Source: Chloroflexi bacterium bin20 (GTDB taxonomy: Bacteria > Chloroflexota > Anaerolineae > Aggregatilineales > Phototrophicaceae). From it: a stretch of DNA of 64,000 nucleotides. The DNA is taken from the NCBI GenBank assembly GCA_002238485.1, contig MPMG01000005.1, positions 1-64,000 of the forward strand, read 5' to 3'. The notes below the pieces were generated by a model that was not told where the DNA came from, did not search any database, and saw only the letters and a list, made by a program, of their open reading frames with translations. Shown here one piece after another: positions 62,969 through 64,000 of the stretch (the stretch's first letter is position 1; each line of letters opens with the position of its first letter). A program made the position numbers and the translations under genes.

Positions 62969-63835
62969 CTACAAATGCGAATGTACCTGCGGCAGCCATA
63001 GTTCCAGCAGCGCCAAGCCATTCACCCAGCGTCCTTGCCAGCGAACTTCCCAATGCAGATGGGGCGCGCTGCTGCGTCCGGTGTTGCCGCTGATGCCGAT
63101 TACCTGCCCGGCTGCCAGCTTCTGCCCCGCCTGCACTTGCAGCGCCGAAAAATGCGCGTAGCCGGTATACAGGCCCAGTCCGTGGTCGATCAACACATAG
63201 TTGCCGCGGATCTCCAGTTGTCCAGCGAATGCCACCCGGCCGGCCGCCATCGCTCGCACCGGCGTGCCTGTCGCCGCCTGTTGATCCCACCCGCTGTGCC
63301 GAGTCTGTATGCCGTCATTCAGCGCTCGGAAGCTGCCGAATGGAGAGGCCAGCGCGCTGGACAGGGGCAACTCAAAACCGGCCGCATCCCACAGCGGCAT
63401 ATTGCCAGAATTTGCGGTTAATTCTGTGATGGCTGCCAATTCTGCCGATTCTATCGCCGGATCGACCAAGCCTGCCGCCGCGCCTTGCAATACAAATCTC
63501 TCGAGAGTGTAATTGGCACGCCTAATGCGCACGGACCGCGCAAAGGTCACCGCCTCGGAATCCAGCTGCGCATGCACCATCAGCGGATAATCGCGAGGCG
63601 GCGCATCCATGTCGGCTGCCAGCAGCGCATACCAGCCGCCCTCGGCAGGAAAAAACGGGACGGGCTCGCCGCGCCAGTTTGCCTGCGCAGAACCAATCCC
63701 GCCCCCCAGCAAGCAGAGCACAGCAATTTCGCCCTGCCGCAGCGAAGAAAAATGCCAATCCAGCTGGACGCCCGCCGCAAATTGGCTGGATGCCGGGATA
63801 GGCCGTGGCGCTGGCTGGGGCTGGGGAAGTGACAT
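62969..63835 (-). CDS. M23-family (LytM) metallopeptidase
   Basis: 288 residues. The C-terminal LytM domain has the zinc ligands in RHSGWDQQ (H-x3-D) and HLHWEV (HxH), with the Gly-rich loop GYAHFSALQVQAGQKLAAGQVIGISGNTG. It likely cleaves peptidoglycan cross-links. From the ATG at 63835 the protein starts with a Pro-rich stretch (MSLPQPQPAPRPIPASS) and has no signal peptide. The frame stays open only about 20 codons further upstream, with no start codon, and meets the repeat at 63898. The secretion signal may thus be lost or out of frame. Confidence 0.85.
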   Translation of the reverse strand: MSLPQPQPAPRPIPASSQFAAGVQLDWHFSSLRQGEIAVLCLLGGGIGSAQANWRGEPVPFFPAEGGWYALLAADMDAPPRDYPLMVHAQLDSEAVTFARSVRIRRANYTLERFVLQGAAAGLVDPAIESAELAAITELTANSGNMPLWDAAGFELPLSSALASPFGSFRALNDGIQTRHSGWDQQAATGTPVRAMAAGRVAFAGQLEIRGNYVLIDHGLGLYTGYAHFSALQVQAGQKLAAGQVIGISGNTGRSSAPHLHWEVRWQGRWVNGLALLELWLPQVHSHL

Positions 63836-64000
63836 CGTTGGCGTGGCGCTCCGGTCGGTGAATAGGCGCCGATTAAAACACAGACAAGTTGCCTAGCGTA
63901 GGGGCGAGTCGACTCGTTACAGGTCAATCTCCGCAAATCTTTGCCCTAGTGCCTGTCATCATGCAGGCACTCTGGGGGGCGATCCACTGGGCCTCCCGCT
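63836..64000. other. Right-edge region with a GTAGGGGCGA repeat, no gene
   Basis: It contains one GTAGGGGCGAGTCGACTCGT repeat at 63898-63920, related to 38982 and 37729. A small hairpin AGTGCCTG-TCATCAT-GCAGGCACT lies near 63951. No coding frame, tRNA or other gene is visible. Confidence 0.5.

Noticed and set aside
63580..63936. A 118-codon minus frame that could supply a signal peptide to the M23 gene
   Set aside because: It is in another frame and overlaps the repeat. Joining it would need a frameshift for which no evidence exists here.

Overview
The window (about 57% G+C by eye) looks like a chromosomal segment from an uncultivated Chloroflexota bacterium, probably near Anaerolineae. This is inferred from the 16S rRNA gene standing apart from 23S/5S, the intergenic repeat families, and a housekeeping set in scrambled order (dnaX, ybaB, recR, rsgA, prmC, prfA, deoC, acpS, guaA, recF, tsaD, sthA). 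No 16S search could be run, so the phylum is an inference.

Layout. 0.2-5.6 kb: a tandemly duplicated surface-polymer module (sulfatase-like membrane transferase, 77-residue membrane protein, NoeA-like methyltransferase), with one copy of the methyltransferase reduced to a stub and a 14-G tract inside the second sulfatase-like gene. 5.65-7.6 kb, minus strand: 16S rRNA followed by tRNA-Ile(GAT), tRNA-Ala(TGC) and tRNA-Ala(CGC), with no 23S. 7.8-16.2 kb, minus: dnaX, two large paralogous membrane proteins, ybaB, recR and a third, frameshifted membrane protein. 16.3-35 kb: housekeeping and metabolic genes (Rieske protein, rsgA, DsbA-like protein, TrmA/RumA-like protein lacking its catalytic Cys, class V aminotransferase, prmC-prfA, deoC, a Met/Asp-rich secreted protein, a PucR-type regulator, acpS, a SixA-nitroreductase fusion, an epimerase, guaA). 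35-45.9 kb: an isolated phage tail-like gene, recF, a permease pair, two tandem GAF-PAS-cyclase genes with complementary losses of catalytic residues, and an amine-oxidase-like flavoprotein.

46-60.4 kb is an accessory island rich in conflict systems: a complete ABC-three-component operon (HNH nuclease, MC6, DUF2326 ATPase), an AAA ATPase plus TOPRIM pair, a DUF2335 operon, a one-polypeptide DNA methyltransferase-nuclease, a TIR-WD40 protein and a RelE/ParE-type toxin-antitoxin pair. tsaD, a membrane protein and sthA lie among them. From 54.87 kb to 59.67 kb the same CACAGAGGCGCAGAG-type repeat sits at each module boundary. 60.4-64 kb holds an orphan phage portal gene, a five-copy 46-bp repeat array, an FHA protein and an M23 peptidase.

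Many neighbouring genes overlap by four bases (ATGA), so operons can be read from translational coupling: prfA-prmC, the cyclase pair plus a 57-residue membrane protein, the ABC-3C trio, AAA-TOPRIM and the DUF2335 pair. The observation I rate highest is the cyclase pair. One protein keeps both metal-binding Asp residues but lacks the adenine-binding and transition-state residues. The other keeps those but has lost the second metal Asp. This is the division of labour seen in the C1/C2 halves of mammalian membrane adenylyl cyclases.
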